The notes below the pieces were generated by a model. It saw only the letters and a list, made by a program, of their open reading frames with translations. It had not been told where the DNA came from and did no database searches. A stretch of 64,000 bases of DNA, taken from contig CM054062.1 of the NCBI GenBank assembly GCA_028641055.1, positions 270,461,765 to 270,525,764 of the forward strand, read 5' to 3'. Both the position numbers and the translations under genes were made by a program. Numbering within the stretch: position 1 is the stretch's first letter; every line of letters begins with the position of its first letter. The stretch is from Alopecurus myosuroides. Its lineage: Eukaryota > Streptophyta > Magnoliopsida > Poales > Poaceae. Positions 1 through 12,000 of the stretch are shown here, in pieces.

Positions 1-1332
1 CTATGCAAAACTGCCACATGCGCCGCTGGAGCACCTGAACCTGGTGAACCTGGAGATTCAGGCGATTCTAAGGAAAAGAAGGGAGATCCTAAGAAGGACA
101 ACAAAATCCCGGATAATAAGGATGCATCGTCCAGAACAGGATCCCATCTGCCAAAAGGTGGAAATAACCCCCGTGATCATAAGGAACGAGAGGAACAAAA
201 CCGGAAAGACGGAAAAGTAATGCCCCCTCCGAGACGCCCAGCCGATAAAGCTAGAAGATATGACAATCTTACAGGCGTGAGGGATCCCGTACTCCTCCTA
301 GGAACAAAGCAAGGCCAAGGAGTAGAACTCCACCTTATTCCAAAGGACATGACAACGGAAGGAGCAGGGATAATCCCGGAAGAGCGCACTCGCGCAACAA
401 TGGGCCAGAAAGGAGCAGATCCCCTTCTGTCCATTCAGCCGGTAGATATTCCGCTCATGTCGACAAGGCGGAAAGAGACGATTTATACTTTGGACCTAAA
501 TGCTTCATTGACAGGATCCGAAGAATCAGTCTACATTCTGGTTTCGCCAAAGTTGGTCCAACTTATCAAAAGTATACCAGAAGCACTAACCCGGATACGT
601 GGCTTTTAGATTACTATACTGATGTCCATATTAACAAAAGGACAAATTTGGAGGCTGTGAAGTTCCTTCCCCTAATCCTATTTGATGGAGCCAGAGATTG
701 GATCAATGGGCTACCGTCAAGGACAGTGGACAACTGGGAAGATATGGCGAAAGTATTCGCTCAGAACTTTCGGGGCACGTACAAACGTCCTAAGAGTATA
801 AACCAGCTGAACCGTTGCGTCCAATATGAGGATGATTCGTATTGTCGACTTTATCTCAAGATGGACCACAATGAAGAATAGTTGCTCTGGAGTACCTGAT
901 GTACAAGCAATGCATGCTTTCATCAATGGTCTGAAACCCGGACTCGTACCGTTCATGGTTGGTTCAAAGGAGCACAAAGATCTCGGATCTATGCTTACCA
1001 CCGCCAATGAGCACGCAACGGCTGAAGATAATATCAGAGCGAGAGGTGGAAATATTGATGCTTTGGCTCAGGCCAAAAAGACAACTCGTTCTGAAAAGAA
1101 GGCTACTCTAGAAGCACAGCCAAAATCCAAAGAAGTAAACTTAACCTTTGGGAAGGATAATGGAAGCAAATCGAAAGGAAAAAGCACAGAGCCAATCTCC
1201 AATTCTAAAGAAGAGTGGGAAAAGATAAAGTCGGAAAACTGTGTCCACCATTTGCAATTTGGGAAGCCTACCCATACCAACGCAGTGCCGCCTCAACAAA
1301 CATATGAAAGGTACTGCAGGATCCAGGAATAA
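1..1332 (+). pseudogene. Element A gag, frameshifted
   Basis: This encodes the capsid/nucleocapsid precursor that packages retrotransposon RNA. The retrotransposon gag domain lies at about 600-1030. It contains a tryptophan-rich core (GARDWINGLPS), then FRGTYKRPKSINQL, then a helix-rich stretch ending near the ANEHATAEDN segment, all usual in Tat-type gag. A Lys/Glu-rich tail follows at 1050-1250. At about 1237-1275 there is a Cys/His cluster where a zinc knuckle would be expected, but the canonical spacing is lost. The frame changes near 600 and again near 830-880, and the downstream frame stops at 1330. The beginning of the gene is outside the window. It is clearly non-functional. Confidence 0.8.
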
Positions 1333-2223
1333 AGGAAAGAATTCCAAGAGGAAGTTCAACAAGCAAAAGCCACAAGCTAAAAAAGAAGAAAGTGAATCGG
1401 ACACTGATGATAAAATCCACGAACAGCAGCGGAAAGGCGAGCCAAAATTCCCGAGAGTTGAAGGAGAATGTAACATAACTTTCCTGACAACTCCCTCAGC
1501 AAAACAGGCAAAAAGAACGCTTCGAGAAATCAACACGGTTGTTCCTCCAACTCCAAAATACTTGAAGTATTCAAATATCCCAGAACCCGACACGCATGCT
1601 TTGGTCGTAAGGCCTATTGTTCAAAACACTAGGCTCAAAAGAGTGTTGATGGATGGAGGATCTAGTATCAACATTATGTACTTGAGTACATTGAAGCAGC
1701 TACACATCTTCGAGACCCAGCTCAATCACATTAACATACGTTTTCATGGTATTGTTCCTGGCAGACAAGCACAATCCCTAGGAGAAATTTCCCTAGACAT
1801 AACCTTTCGAAAAAGAGAACACTTCCGCCAGGAAAAGATCTCATTCGAGGTGGTGCCGTTCGAGAGTGTTTAACATGCAATACTCGTACATCCGGCTTTC
1901 ACCAAATTCATGGCAAAATCATGTTATATTTATAACAAGCTGAAGATGTCAGGGCCAAAAGGAGGAGTAACCACCATAACTGGAGACTACAAATTGGCGA
2001 ACGAGCTGGAGAAAGGAAACGCCCTTTGCGCCGAACAAGTGATTCGGAAGGAAGAATTGAAGGAGCTAGCTAAAGAAGTATCACCGACAAAAATGCCGGC
2101 AGGAAGAGAAAGCCGGAAGCCGGCAGATAGTTTCAAAGCCTCGGAGAATACAAGAAAGGTTATCCTAGATCCCAAAGATCTGATAAAGTTTGTCGTAGTG
2201 GGAACTGGGATGACTGACAAATA
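1333..2223 (+). pseudogene. Element A aspartic protease region
   Basis: Retroviral-type aspartic protease that matures the Gag-Pol polyprotein. The frame covering 1241-1873 contains VLMDGGSSINIMY at about 1646-1684, where DGG stands in place of the usual D(S/T)G catalytic triad. It is followed by the flap-like FHGIVPGRQAQ and an FEVVPF segment, matching the protease of related element B (VLIDNGSSINIVY, FHGIVPG). The frame stops at 1871, then a second frame (1910-2223) carries the protease-RT linker with GPKGGVTTITGDYKL, again matching B. Stops and a frameshift make it a pseudogene. Confidence 0.75.
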
Positions 2224-4234
2224 GGAAGACGCGTCATTAGGTTCCTACGTGAGAACTGGGACATTTTCGTTGGTGTCCTGCTGATATGCCAGGTGTGCCC
2301 AGGGAACTTGCTGAGCACCAACTCAAAGTAATCCCAGGATCAAAACCCGTCAAACAAGGTCTCCATCGTTTCGAATGAAGAAGACGGAAGGCTATATGCA
2401 AGGAAATTATCCTGCTTTTAGCAGCTGATTTTATCCGGGAAGTTATACATACTGATTGGTCTGCAAACCCAGTATTAATCCCGAAGAAAGACAATATTGT
2501 TCTTAGGATGTGTATAGATTACACCGGCTTGAACAAACTGTGTCCAAAGGATAGGTTCGCGTTACCACGAATCGACAAAATAATAGATGCCACTGCTGGC
2601 TCTGAGCTTTTATGCTTCTTGGACGCTTATTCCGGGTACCATCAAATACGGATGAAGGAGAAAGACCAAATAAAAACTTCCTTCATAACCCCGTATGGAA
2701 CATACTATTACATAACCATGCCTTTTGGCTTGAAGAACGCCAGTGCAACTTACCAGCGTTGCATCCAAAGATGCTTGCATAGTGAAATCGGCAAAAAAAG
2801 TCCATTTTTACGTGGATGGCATTGCCGTAGTTTCCAAGGAAAATGACACACTCCTTGAAGATCTACGAGAAACCTTAGAAAACTTGCGCACTTTATAAAA
2901 TGAAGTTGAATCCATTAAAGTGCGTATTCAGGGTTCCCTTAGGAAAGCTTCTGGGTTTTATCGTTTCTCACAGAGGAATAGAAGTAAACCCGAAAAAGAT
3001 CAAGGCAATCTTGAAAAGATGTCCAAAGACTGACGAGTTCTGCAGCCGCTGTTAGTAGGTTTATAAGACGGCTAGGTGACAAAGCTCTGCCATTATACAA
3101 ATTGTTGAAGAAATCCGACAAATTTGAATGGACAGAAGAGGCGGACAAAGCATTAACCCAGCTAAAAGAAACCTTGATGAAAGCTTCAATTTTGGCAAAC
3201 CCAAAAGATGAAGAACCCATGTTACTGTATCTTACGGCAACTAACTGGGTTATTAGTGCAGTGATAATCGTGAAAGATGAACAAAGTATACCAGATCAAC
3301 ATCCGGTGTATTACGTCAATCAAGTATTCTCCGAGTCAAAGCAAAGGTATCCACATTATCAAAAACTGGCATATGGCGTGTTTTTTGCATCTCTAAAACT
3401 TCGTCATTATTTCCAAGGATATTCCATAACAGTGGTAAGAAAAGAAACACTAGGGGATATCATCAACAATGCGGACGCAACAGGCCGAGTTGCCAAATGG
3501 GGCATCGAGCTCGCTGCGTTCCACATTAAGTACCAACCTCGGACGGCAATTAAATCCCAGGTGTTGGCAGACTTCGTCGCTGATTGGACAAAAGCAATGG
3601 AAAACACACCAATGCCGGAGTCGGAATATTGGATCATGCATTTTGACTGATCCAAAATGAAAGAAGGCGTTGGATCGGGTGTAGTGCTTAAATCTCCAAA
3701 AGGCGACATAATGGAATATGTATTGCAAATACACTTCAACGCCAGCAACAACGTGGCAGAATATGAAGCTTTGCTTCATGGTTTGAAAATTGCAAAGGAG
3801 ATAGGCGTCAAGCGTATACTTTGTTATGGTGACTCGGATTTGGTGCAGCATCAGCTAAACCAAACATGGGATGCCAAAAGCCCCATTATGGCCGAATATC
3901 AGAGAACAATGGACGATTTTGCCATTTTCTTCCTAGGATTTGAAGTGCTTCACATCAAAAGGGAACAAAATTGGAACGCGGATTCTTTGGCCCGCATGGG
4001 CTCAGAAAGAGTGAAAACCCTATCACCTGGTGTGTTTGTCCAACATTTGCATGAACCATCAATAAAAGGCGGAGATGTTGATTACCCTCTCGTTTCCGAG
4101 TCAATCGAAGTTTTGCTTGTTAACCCGGATTGGACAATGCCATACTTAAACTTCTTAGTCGATCAGAAGTTCCCGGATGGAGCAGACAAAGTCTTGCAAA
4201 GGCAGATACAACGCCGAGCAAAGGATACACGGTA
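2224..4234 (+). pseudogene. Element A reverse transcriptase and RNase H
   Basis: Ty3/Gypsy reverse transcriptase and RNase H, which copy element RNA into DNA. RT blocks are recognisable: SANPVLIPKK, MCIDYTGLNKLCPKD near 2508, FLDAYSGYHQI near 2620 and TMPFGLKNASATYQR near 2716. The catalytic YVDD box reads YVDG at 2809-2820, so a metal-binding aspartate is lost. Several stops and shifts occur at 2845-3100. The connection and first RNase H block run 3102-3650. The plant-type second RNase H block lies at 3657-4100 with NNVAEYEALLHGL and GDSDLVQHQL, the same organisation as in B. Enzymatically dead. Confidence 0.85.
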
Positions 4235-5400
4235 ATCAACAGTTTGTCTGTATAAACGTAGCACTATCGGAATTTTTCAGCGATGTATTTCGCCATAAGA
4301 AGGACGAGAAATTCTGCAGGAAATCCATGAGGGAGATTGCGGACATCATGTTCAATCAAAAAACAAAGTTAAAAAAGCATTCCATGCAGGGTTTTCTGGC
4401 TTACAGCCAAAGCATACGCAGAGCACATAGTAAATAAATGTGTCGGATGTGAGTATTACGCCAAGCAGACGAATATGCCAGCTCAAGCACTCAAAACTAT
4501 CCCAGTAACATGGCCATTTGCGGTCTGAGGGATAGATATGGTGGGACCATTCAAAACTGCAAGTGGCGGACTTACACATCTACTTGTTGCAGTAGATAAG
4601 TATACCAAGTGGGTGGAGGCGAAACCCATCAAAAAAATGGACGGTGTGACTGCCAGAAATTTCGTCATTGACATAGTCATGAGATACGGCGTTCCACACA
4701 GCATAATCACGGATAACGGGACAAATTTATCTATTGGAGAGTTGGCAAAATATTGCCAACAAACGGGAATTCGTCTAGATCTTGCATCTGTGGCACACCC
4801 ACAATACAATGGACTTATAGACATGTTGAACGGATGAATAGTTCAATCCTGCAGGGAATATGCTCAAGACTCGAATCTCCTCTTCATAGAGCAGCTGGAG
4901 CATGGGTAGAAGAATTACTTTATGTGTTTTGGAGTATTCGAACGATGCCAAATAGATCAACAGGGCAAACGCCGGTTTTCTTGGTTTCTGGTGCAGAAGC
5001 AGTGCTTCCCACGGACATGATCCATGATAGCCCAAGAGTGCTAGAATACGATGACTCGGATACCGAAAATGCACGACTGGATGTCGTCGATCTTTTAGAA
5101 TAAGAACGAGAGCTTGTGCTACAAAGATCCGCCATTCATGAGCAAGGATTGCGACGTTATCATAGTCGGAAAATCAAACACCGTTCTTTCAAAGAAGGTG
5201 ACTTGGTGTTAAAATTGGTACAAGAAAGGAAGCACAAATAAGCCCTAGTTTGGGAGGGACCATTTGTCATCAGCAAGGCTATAAAAATGGATCATATTAC
5301 CTTGTAGATATTCGAGATACGGAAGATGATCCTAAAAATCCAATTGCAAGAGAAAGATAAAGATAGATGTAGAACTGGGAGAGACAAAGAGACCCTGGAG
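4235..5400 (+). pseudogene. Element A integrase, degenerate
   Basis: Retroviral-type integrase that inserts the cDNA into chromosomes. The end of the zinc-binding domain is visible at about 4437-4460 (CVGCEYYA). The core begins with GIDMVGPFK near 4530 after an in-frame stop, continues through KYTKWVEAKPIKKMDGVTA, and shows the second catalytic aspartate in IITDNGTNL near 4705-4730. Around 4810-4840 the expected glutamate motif (QVERANG in B) is broken by substitutions and a frameshift. The C-terminal part continues to about 5100 in another frame, and fragments such as the YHSRK segment are readable to about 5400. Several mutations make it inactive. Confidence 0.8.
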
Positions 5401-6025
5401 CATCCAGCACTTACGTCCCTTTTACACTTAGTTCAAATTCTATGTAAACATTTTTGAGGTCAAGAAATAAAGTTGTCGGAATTCATGCATTTTTTGTCTG
5501 TCTTGTTATTATTGTTCAAAGCATAAGACCGCCTTATCAATTTCCCAATGACCTTTCAAATTGCTTCAATGTTAACCCGAATTTTGCCTGCGTGCTTGGA
5601 GTTATAACCCTGAATGCTTTTGTAGCCTAAGGAGGCTTAAGGAAACCCAGATTGTGCCGGCGTGCCTGAGTTTCATACTTTTTGAAAATTCCTCTCTTCT
5701 TTCCTAATTATTATCTGATTGTTTGTGTGTTGGGTCACTGGAATTAGTAAGTAAAAATTCCTAAGTACAATCCATGATTCCGAGTTTCGACTCATAGGTT
5801 TGAACCTAGTCACTTGGCATGAAGATTAAGTACTATTGAGCCATTTCAACACTAAGGACAGTTAAAACATGTAAACTAGAGAACTTAGCAGGAAAATGAA
5901 TTAAAACCCAGAAAAACTTGCAAAGACTCAAACTTTACTGCAAAAGGGATGAATACTTGTTTATACAAAAGATAGGTAGCATTACAATTAATGCTTCTAT
6001 TTTTTCTCAGCCAGCTGCACAGGAA
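5401..6025 (+). other. Element A spacer between pol and the antisense gene
   Basis: AT-rich sequence between the end of pol and the 3' end of the antisense gene, where the two transcription units converge. It contains two related phrases around 5580-5670 (TTTTGCCTGCGTGCTTGGAG and TTGTGCCGGCGTGCCTGAG). I see no supported gene. It probably holds both 3' untranslated regions. Confidence 0.6.
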
Positions 6026-7438
6026 TTAGGTGGCGTCCTCGGACTCTGAGTCCTCCTCGTCGTTGTCGCTGGGGTTCTCCGGAGTTGTCGGATTTTCTTC
6101 CTCTGGATAGAACGTCGAGATCAACACCATCTGAGCTATCTTGGTGGTATGCCCCTTGACAGACTCAAATATATCGGCTCTCTGCGCTTCCGTGTATCCT
6201 TGAGGGATACCGGTAGAGACACGCCAGGACTTCGCGGTGGTATAATGCATACGCACCAGCCCAAGGGCCATGCGCGCACCACCGCGAGCAGCAGAGAAAA
6301 ACCAGGACTCCCTCTGGTTCTCCACCTCTTTTATCGCCTCCGGAAGATTGCTTACTTCCAAGAAATCTTCAGCTTTGTCGGGAATGTACCTGTTCACAAG
6401 TAGCATCCGCGCAGTCTTGAGGTCGGTGAAGATCTTCCCAAAAGCCTGGATTCTATCAATCCGGGTAAGCAAGGGGTTCCCTTCTGTTCAAAATAACAAG
6501 GAATAGTTAGAAAATCACAGAAGGAGAAAAAAGAAGCATACTGTAAAAAGTATAAGAAAAAACTTGGTAAAAGGAGTTAAACTTACCGAGAATTTTGTCC
6601 ATCTCAACACCTTCTTCAAGGCGTTGGTTGAGAGCATTCTCTAAGTCCCGAATAGTCGTTGCTTCTTTCTCAGCTTGAGAAGTAGCGCGTAACTCGGCAA
6701 TTCCAACAGCCAGTTGGATGGCCTCCAAGTCTTTCTGAAGCTTTACCGTCATCTTGTAAAGTTCCGAATTTTCCTTGCGGAGGTTTTCGGCATTTCCAGC
6801 ATCTTCAACAATTTGTTTGGCTTTGGCCAAAGAAGCTGAAAAGAGTGTAAAGTGAAGAGTTTGAAACTCAGAAAATGACTTAGAAAAAATTCGTAAAACA
6901 ACAGTGCGAATGGAAAAGACATTTACGTTGCTGAACTGAGGCCATCTCCGAGTCTTTGTCATTAAGAATGCCAAGGAGAGATTTAACCTCCTTGTCCTTA
7001 ATGGTAACCTTGTTGAAAACTTCCATGTTTATGGTCTCGACAGTTTGTTGAGACATAGATAAAGGAAAAGTTGCTTAGTCAAAAAATAAGCAGGCAAAAG
7101 AGAAAAGCAATAAGCCAAAAACTGAAAGAATACTTTTGACTTAATGCTTGGGGGCTAGAGGTATTTACCTGGCTCATCCGTTGCAAGCTTGCAATGTTGT
7201 CGGAAAATTCCTTAGCATATTCTGCGAAGGTTATTCGCACATGGTGGAGGCCATCTTGTATGACCTGGTGAGACGAGAATACGTAATTATTCCTAACAAT
7301 AAGTCCGCCTTGTGGCCAAGGACGGATTAAGGGAGCACGAGCAAAGTGTTTTTTCGCCCACGGATGAATATATCCATGTTCGTCAAAATAGTCTTATTGC
7401 TTTACCTTAAACTCGCTGTCAAAGTTTGGGATGGGCTC
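6026..7438 (-). pseudogene. Element A antisense gene (aORF), 3' portion
   Basis: C-terminal half of the multi-exon gene encoded opposite to gag-pol; its 5' half is at 24019-25773. On the - strand the interrupted exon runs 7438-7406 and ends in a GT donor (AAG|GTAAAG). Further exons are visible near 7260-7170, 7060-6930, 6840-6590 and 6480-6026. The 6840-6590 segment is strongly heptad-like and Glu/Lys-rich, so a coiled coil is likely. The last exon encodes about 148 residues rich in aromatic and basic residues and ends in a Ser/Glu/Asp-rich acidic tail. The B aORF has the same order: N-terminal domain, coiled coil, C-terminal domain, acidic tail. The function is unknown; such ORFs are known from Tat/Retand elements. 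Confidence 0.7.
7434..7438. repeat. Target site duplication GGCTC, left copy
   Basis: GGCTC directly precedes the left end of element B and is repeated at 24019-24023 directly after its right end. The 5-bp length is normal for Gypsy integrase. It defines the complete 7439-24018 segment as one insertion. Confidence 0.9.
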
Positions 7439-8313
7439 TGTCGTGGTGGTATCACGGCAGATGCCATGGGATGGCTAAAGATGTGGGGACGAAGGACGCT
7501 GGAGGTGCTCGGGGAGGGATCACGCGACGAGTAGCCGCGTGAGGTACGAAGTAAACACTGCAAACAACACGATCTACCCAGGTTCAGGGCCCTCGTGAGG
7601 AGGTAAAACCCCTACTCCTGCCTTTCTTTGTATATTCTGGTGTCTCACCGAGTAGCCACAGTACAATGTTCTTGCTACCGAGTAGCCACTCTCCTCTCTA
7701 GATGATGAACTAGGTCAAGAACTTAGGGTTTCCAGTGTCCCAGTATGCGATGCCTCACGCAGGAGGCGGCGGGGCACCTTATATACACGGTGCCCAGCCG
7801 GATACGTCCAAACATGGACAAGTGTCGACATAGTGTGCACATCGTCCTTCTTCCGGGTTCCCGCTGACAGCTTTGGTTCCTAATCTTGGCTGCATCTGGA
7901 AAGTCGTTGGGCAAAACAAGGGGACAAACTGGTATCACTGTGCCAAACACAGAGTAGGGCCCCCTTATCCTGCGACGGCCTGCTTCCATGCTGTCACTGT
8001 CAGGCAGGCCGGTCCCAGATGAACAGTAGTTCGAATGCTGCCAAGTACGGACCCAGGATACGCGGGATCCTGTGTCAGAACGGCTCCTTTGACTTTCTGG
8101 CCCGAGTAGGTTCCCGCCAATTTTACTCGGGCCAACTCTTCTACTCGAATGGATGTAACTTGACTGATATCTCCTTCCGGTCATCTTGAGGTGAGACCGA
8201 GTAGCAGTCGACCGGGTAGCGAGTACCGGGTAGTCGGCTACTCGACCAAACCTCTCTTCTGTAAGTCGCCTTTACCACTTGCCTTTACCCTACTCGGGGG
8301 TAACCCCCCGACA
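7439..8313 (-). repeat. Element B LTR-1 (3' LTR of the main body)
   Basis: 875-bp LTR with the inverted termini TGTCG and CGACA. In element orientation (- strand) it starts TGTCGGGGGG next to the polypurine tract. A TATATAA box (- strand) sits at 7779-7785 inside the 7-bp inverted repeat GGGCACC/GGTGCCC (7772-7778 and 7789-7795). It contains eight copies of CGAGTAG counted on both strands. Near-identical copies are at 21550-22424 and, inverted, at 23144-24018. Confidence 0.95.
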
Positions 8314-8325
8314 GCAGTCCCCGAA
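8314..8325 (-). promoter_or_regulatory. Element B polypurine tract
   Basis: On the - strand TTCGGGGACTGC immediately precedes the 3' LTR. This is the usual position and type of the plus-strand primer site in grass Gypsy elements. The same core recurs in the minisatellite at 15996-16157 and at about 14506-14518. Confidence 0.8.
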
Positions 8326-8831
8326 GCTGGTTGAGTCTTGCGAACTCGTTCACTAGGCTCTGCCAGCTTAAAACCAATCTTTGCCTCGTAGCCCTTGAAC
8401 CTCAAGATGCCGAGTAAACGACCTCCGAGTAGTACTCTAGAAAGTGCCTTGAGTTTCCTGTCTTCCGAATAACACCTGCTTTCTACTCTGTAACCGAGTA
8501 AAAGGACTTAGAGAATTTCTCCTCTGGCGTCTTTGCAGCGCAGAGCACGATCCAGCCTTCCGCTCGGCAACCGGACACGTGTCGAGCATCCGTGACCCCG
8601 TCGTTTCGCTGCCACGACACGAGGTGCCACGCGCCCAGTTTTTACGGGGCGGGCCCACTGGCTCGTTATGTCCCATCGCGCACAGTAATTGGCCACGATC
8701 TGGTAGTGGGATCCGCTGTGGCCGTTACGCGCGCGCCTCGCGCATGTGTGCGTTTCCAGTCGGCCACAGGCCCCACCACACGCCACGATCGATCCCACTT
8801 CCCCGATGGTAACGGTAAACCGCGGAGAGGA

Positions 8832-8839
8832 TATAAATA
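8832..8839 (+). promoter_or_regulatory. TATA box of the element B antisense gene
   Basis: TATAAATA lies 168 bp upstream of the aORF start at 9007, within a GC-rich sequence followed by a pyrimidine-rich leader. Element A has the same octamer 163 bp upstream of its aORF start (25936-25943, - strand). This indicates that the aORF has its own promoter inside the element. Confidence 0.7.
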
Positions 8840-9006
8840 CCTCCGCCGGTAACTTCCTTTTCTCCTCCCTTCGCACTTTTCCCCTTTCGTCTCTCTGTTC
8901 TTCTCCGCCGCCGAGCTCTCCGCCGCCGCGCAACCTTTCGCGCCGCTGCGGATTCTTTTCTTCCACCCAATCTCTCCGACTCTCCACCATCCGCGCTCCC
9001 CTTGCC

Positions 9007-12000
9007 ATGGCTGCTCGCGCCGGCTGGGCTGGTTCGCACGTCACCGCCGAGGATTGCGCCTGGCTCGTGAACACCCGGAGGGTTCCTCCCGGTGTTCAGT
9101 GCCGGCCGTCCGACGGCGAGCTCGTGCCAACCCCGCAGGAGGGCGAGCACGTCGTGTTCTTGTCGCACTTTGAGCGCGGATTCGGCCTGCCGGCCTCCGA
9201 CTTCCTCCGCCGCTTCCTCGACCACTTCGGTCTCCAAATGCACCACTTGCCACCAAACGCCGGCGTCTTCCTCGCCTACCACGCCGTGGTGTGCGAGGCC
9301 TTCCTTGGTATCCATCCCACGACGGATACCTGGCTGAAGTACTTCCACCTCCGCCAGCAGACCACCGGGAAGAAGGAAGGCGCGGGCGTGCCACGCGCAA
9401 CTGACACCGGCTGCGCCATGATGGTGCAGCGGTCAGGAACCAACCATCCCCGTATCAAGGGGTTGGAATCCGTCCGAATGTGGCAGAAGACGTTCCTCTA
9501 CGTCAAGAACATCCCCGCCACCGAAGGAGGAAAGGTAACTGACCGAATCAATCTTCCCGCTTGGAGCAATCGTGCTCCCACCGGGAAGAATTGGAAGTCG
9601 AAGCCCTCCAACGACCTCAACGCGATGGAGATAGAGGCGCGGCTCGGGGTCCTAATCAACGAGGGCCTCAAGAGTGATGATCCCGTGGCGTGCTGAATCA
9701 AGAATCGCGTTCTGCCTCTGCAAGACCGCTGCCACCTGATGTGCTATATGGGTGGCCCCCGCGACTGCACCAGAACGACCACCATCGAGCTCGACAACGC
9801 GGATGTTCCTGAGCACGCAAGGGCCATCCTGACGACGAACCTCGGCGAGCACTGGCAGTATGGGTTCATCCCATTCAGCCGCACGAAGCCGATTCCACGG
9901 GTACACCCTTCTTTCTCTGCTTTCTGTATATGTTTTCCGAGTAGCAAACTTCCTCTTCTCGCCGCGACTAGCAACCGCATTCGGTACCGAGTAGAGTACT
10001 TAGCTGAATTGCCTAGGCTTAGTGTGCTTTGTGCCTGCACGCCTTGTCGGGTAACCTACTCGGGAACCATTTTTAGGCTTAATATGCTTGATGGCTGCAC
10101 GCCTTTCCGAGTAGGATGCTTAGTAAGTTTGCCTAGGCTTAGTGTGCTTTGTGTTTGCACGCCTATCCGAGTAGAGTGCCTTCCTGCTACTCGGCTAATA
10201 TGTGATATTTCTTTGTTCTTCAGGTCCTCAATCGCCAGCTCATGGAAAGCTGTGAACGTTTCGAAGGCAATTGGTTTGCTGATCGAACGGAGGACGATGA
10301 TGCCTCTTTTGAGGCTGCAGATCAGATCAATCTCCCCCACTCCCCCACGATGGAGAGGCAGCGCGCAGAATCGTCTCTCCGCAACTGGCCTGAGGACGAA
10401 TTTGAAGGTAACTGCGTACTTAGTTTGCTTGTTCGCGAGAAGCATCAATCCATTGTTTGCTGTTTCTGATTCGCTCCTCTTCTTTCCCTGAATCCGCAGA
10501 CGATGTTGATGAGGAGAACGAGAATGAGGACGAGGACGAGAACGAGGGCGATAGAGCCCTTGAGGTCAATCCTCTTTCTGTCGCTGCACCCGCTACTCGC
10601 AAGCGGACTGGCAGCGGCGCCGTAGAGCCCCCCGCCAAGAAGAAGAAGCTGTCCGAGAAGGCGACCAAGAAGGTCGTGAAGAGACCAAGGCGAACAATTT
10701 CCTCCACCACCGCGTAAGTTTCTTCTCGGTTGCATGTTTCAGTTTATCCTGCTTTTCTCGGTTGCCTCCCCATCCTTTTGCTTCACTGTTTTCTCTCGTT
10801 TTCCTCTGCCCTTTTCTTATCTTTGATTCCAATTTCCCTTTCAGTGCCCCCTTGAACGCGGATGCCGCTCTTGCATCCAGCGAGACTCAGAAGAAGACTG
10901 CTATTGATGTCGACAAACTGATCGACCTCGATGGCGACGAGAACAATGCCGCCAATGCATCAGCAGAGGGCACTGATGCCCAGAACGCTGAGCCAAAGCC
11001 GCAAGATGCTGCTCATCAGGAGAGACCACCTTCCCCTCCGGCCGACACCGCCGAGGGGAACCAAGATCAGGATGCAGAGATGCACCACAATGCCGCCGTC
11101 GAGCGGCAAGAAGCTGAACCCGAGCAGCCAGCGACAGGCGCTGCCGGACAAGCGGATCCCACTGCCGAGCAGCGGGTAGAAGATGCCGCCATGACCGAGG
11201 AGTATCCCCTGAGCAGTGCGCAACCAGGCGCTGCTCCGAGTAGCGCCCAACCAGATGCTGCAAAAGGTGACGGATCCGTGGCGCCACCCATTGATCAAGG
11301 CACTGCACCGCCAGATTCCTCCTCGGTGCCGCAGACCAGGAAACAAGCCCTAGATGCTCTGAAGGATGCAGTCGAGAAAAGAGCGTCCGAGAAGAAGGAC
11401 ACCGAGACTCAGAAGTCCGAGAAGCCAACCTCCGAGAAGCCACCTGCTCAGAAAGAGACAGCAAAGAAGAAGGCTGCCGACAAGCCGCCGTCGACATCAG
11501 CTGGCCAGTCCAAGCAACTGGTTATCCGCAACCCTAGTGCGGTTCCTGCCGCCGCTAGCGTAGCCGATCAGGCCCTCTACCCGGATTATATGGTGAAGGT
11601 CAGCCAACAGCGCCAGATTGGCCTTTCCGTCGAGGACCGGAAGATTGCTCTTACCAAAGGAAGGAAGGCCGTGGCGACGGACTCCAGGCCCCCGGCCCCC
11701 GTCTCCATTGCTTCTCGGGGAGCTCAAGACCAAGCGATAACATCCCAGAGCCTCGAGCAAGTACTCGACCTCATTGGCTTCATCGACGCCAAATGGGATA
11801 GCAAGATTCTCGGCACCCCCAACTGGAATGGCACCGATTTAGGCGACATTGACCACATGCGCCAGGACTGGAATAAGGTGGACTTGGGTTACAAACCCAT
11901 GACCGTCTCGACCACCTCTGCAACTCTGGCTGCCAAGATGTTCGTGCATCGCAAGAACGCAGAAGATCTCGAGCAGTCCTACGCGGTAAGCCTTAACTTA

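Noticed and set aside
7723..8184. Long open frame inside the element B LTR, repeated in all three LTRs
   Set aside because: It is antisense/LTR sequence with a TATA box inside it. Identity among copies reflects recent LTR duplication, not coding selection.
8746..9006. An upstream start at 8746 for the aORF, in frame with exon 1
   Set aside because: The TATA box at 8832 lies downstream of it, so the transcript should begin later. The ATG at 9007 fits, and the equivalent start is used in element A.
8508..9348. Large open frames on the - strand overlapping the aORF leader and first exon
   Set aside because: They arise from high GC content opposite the aORF, with low-complexity Arg/Gly/Glu composition, and conflict with the exon model on the + strand.
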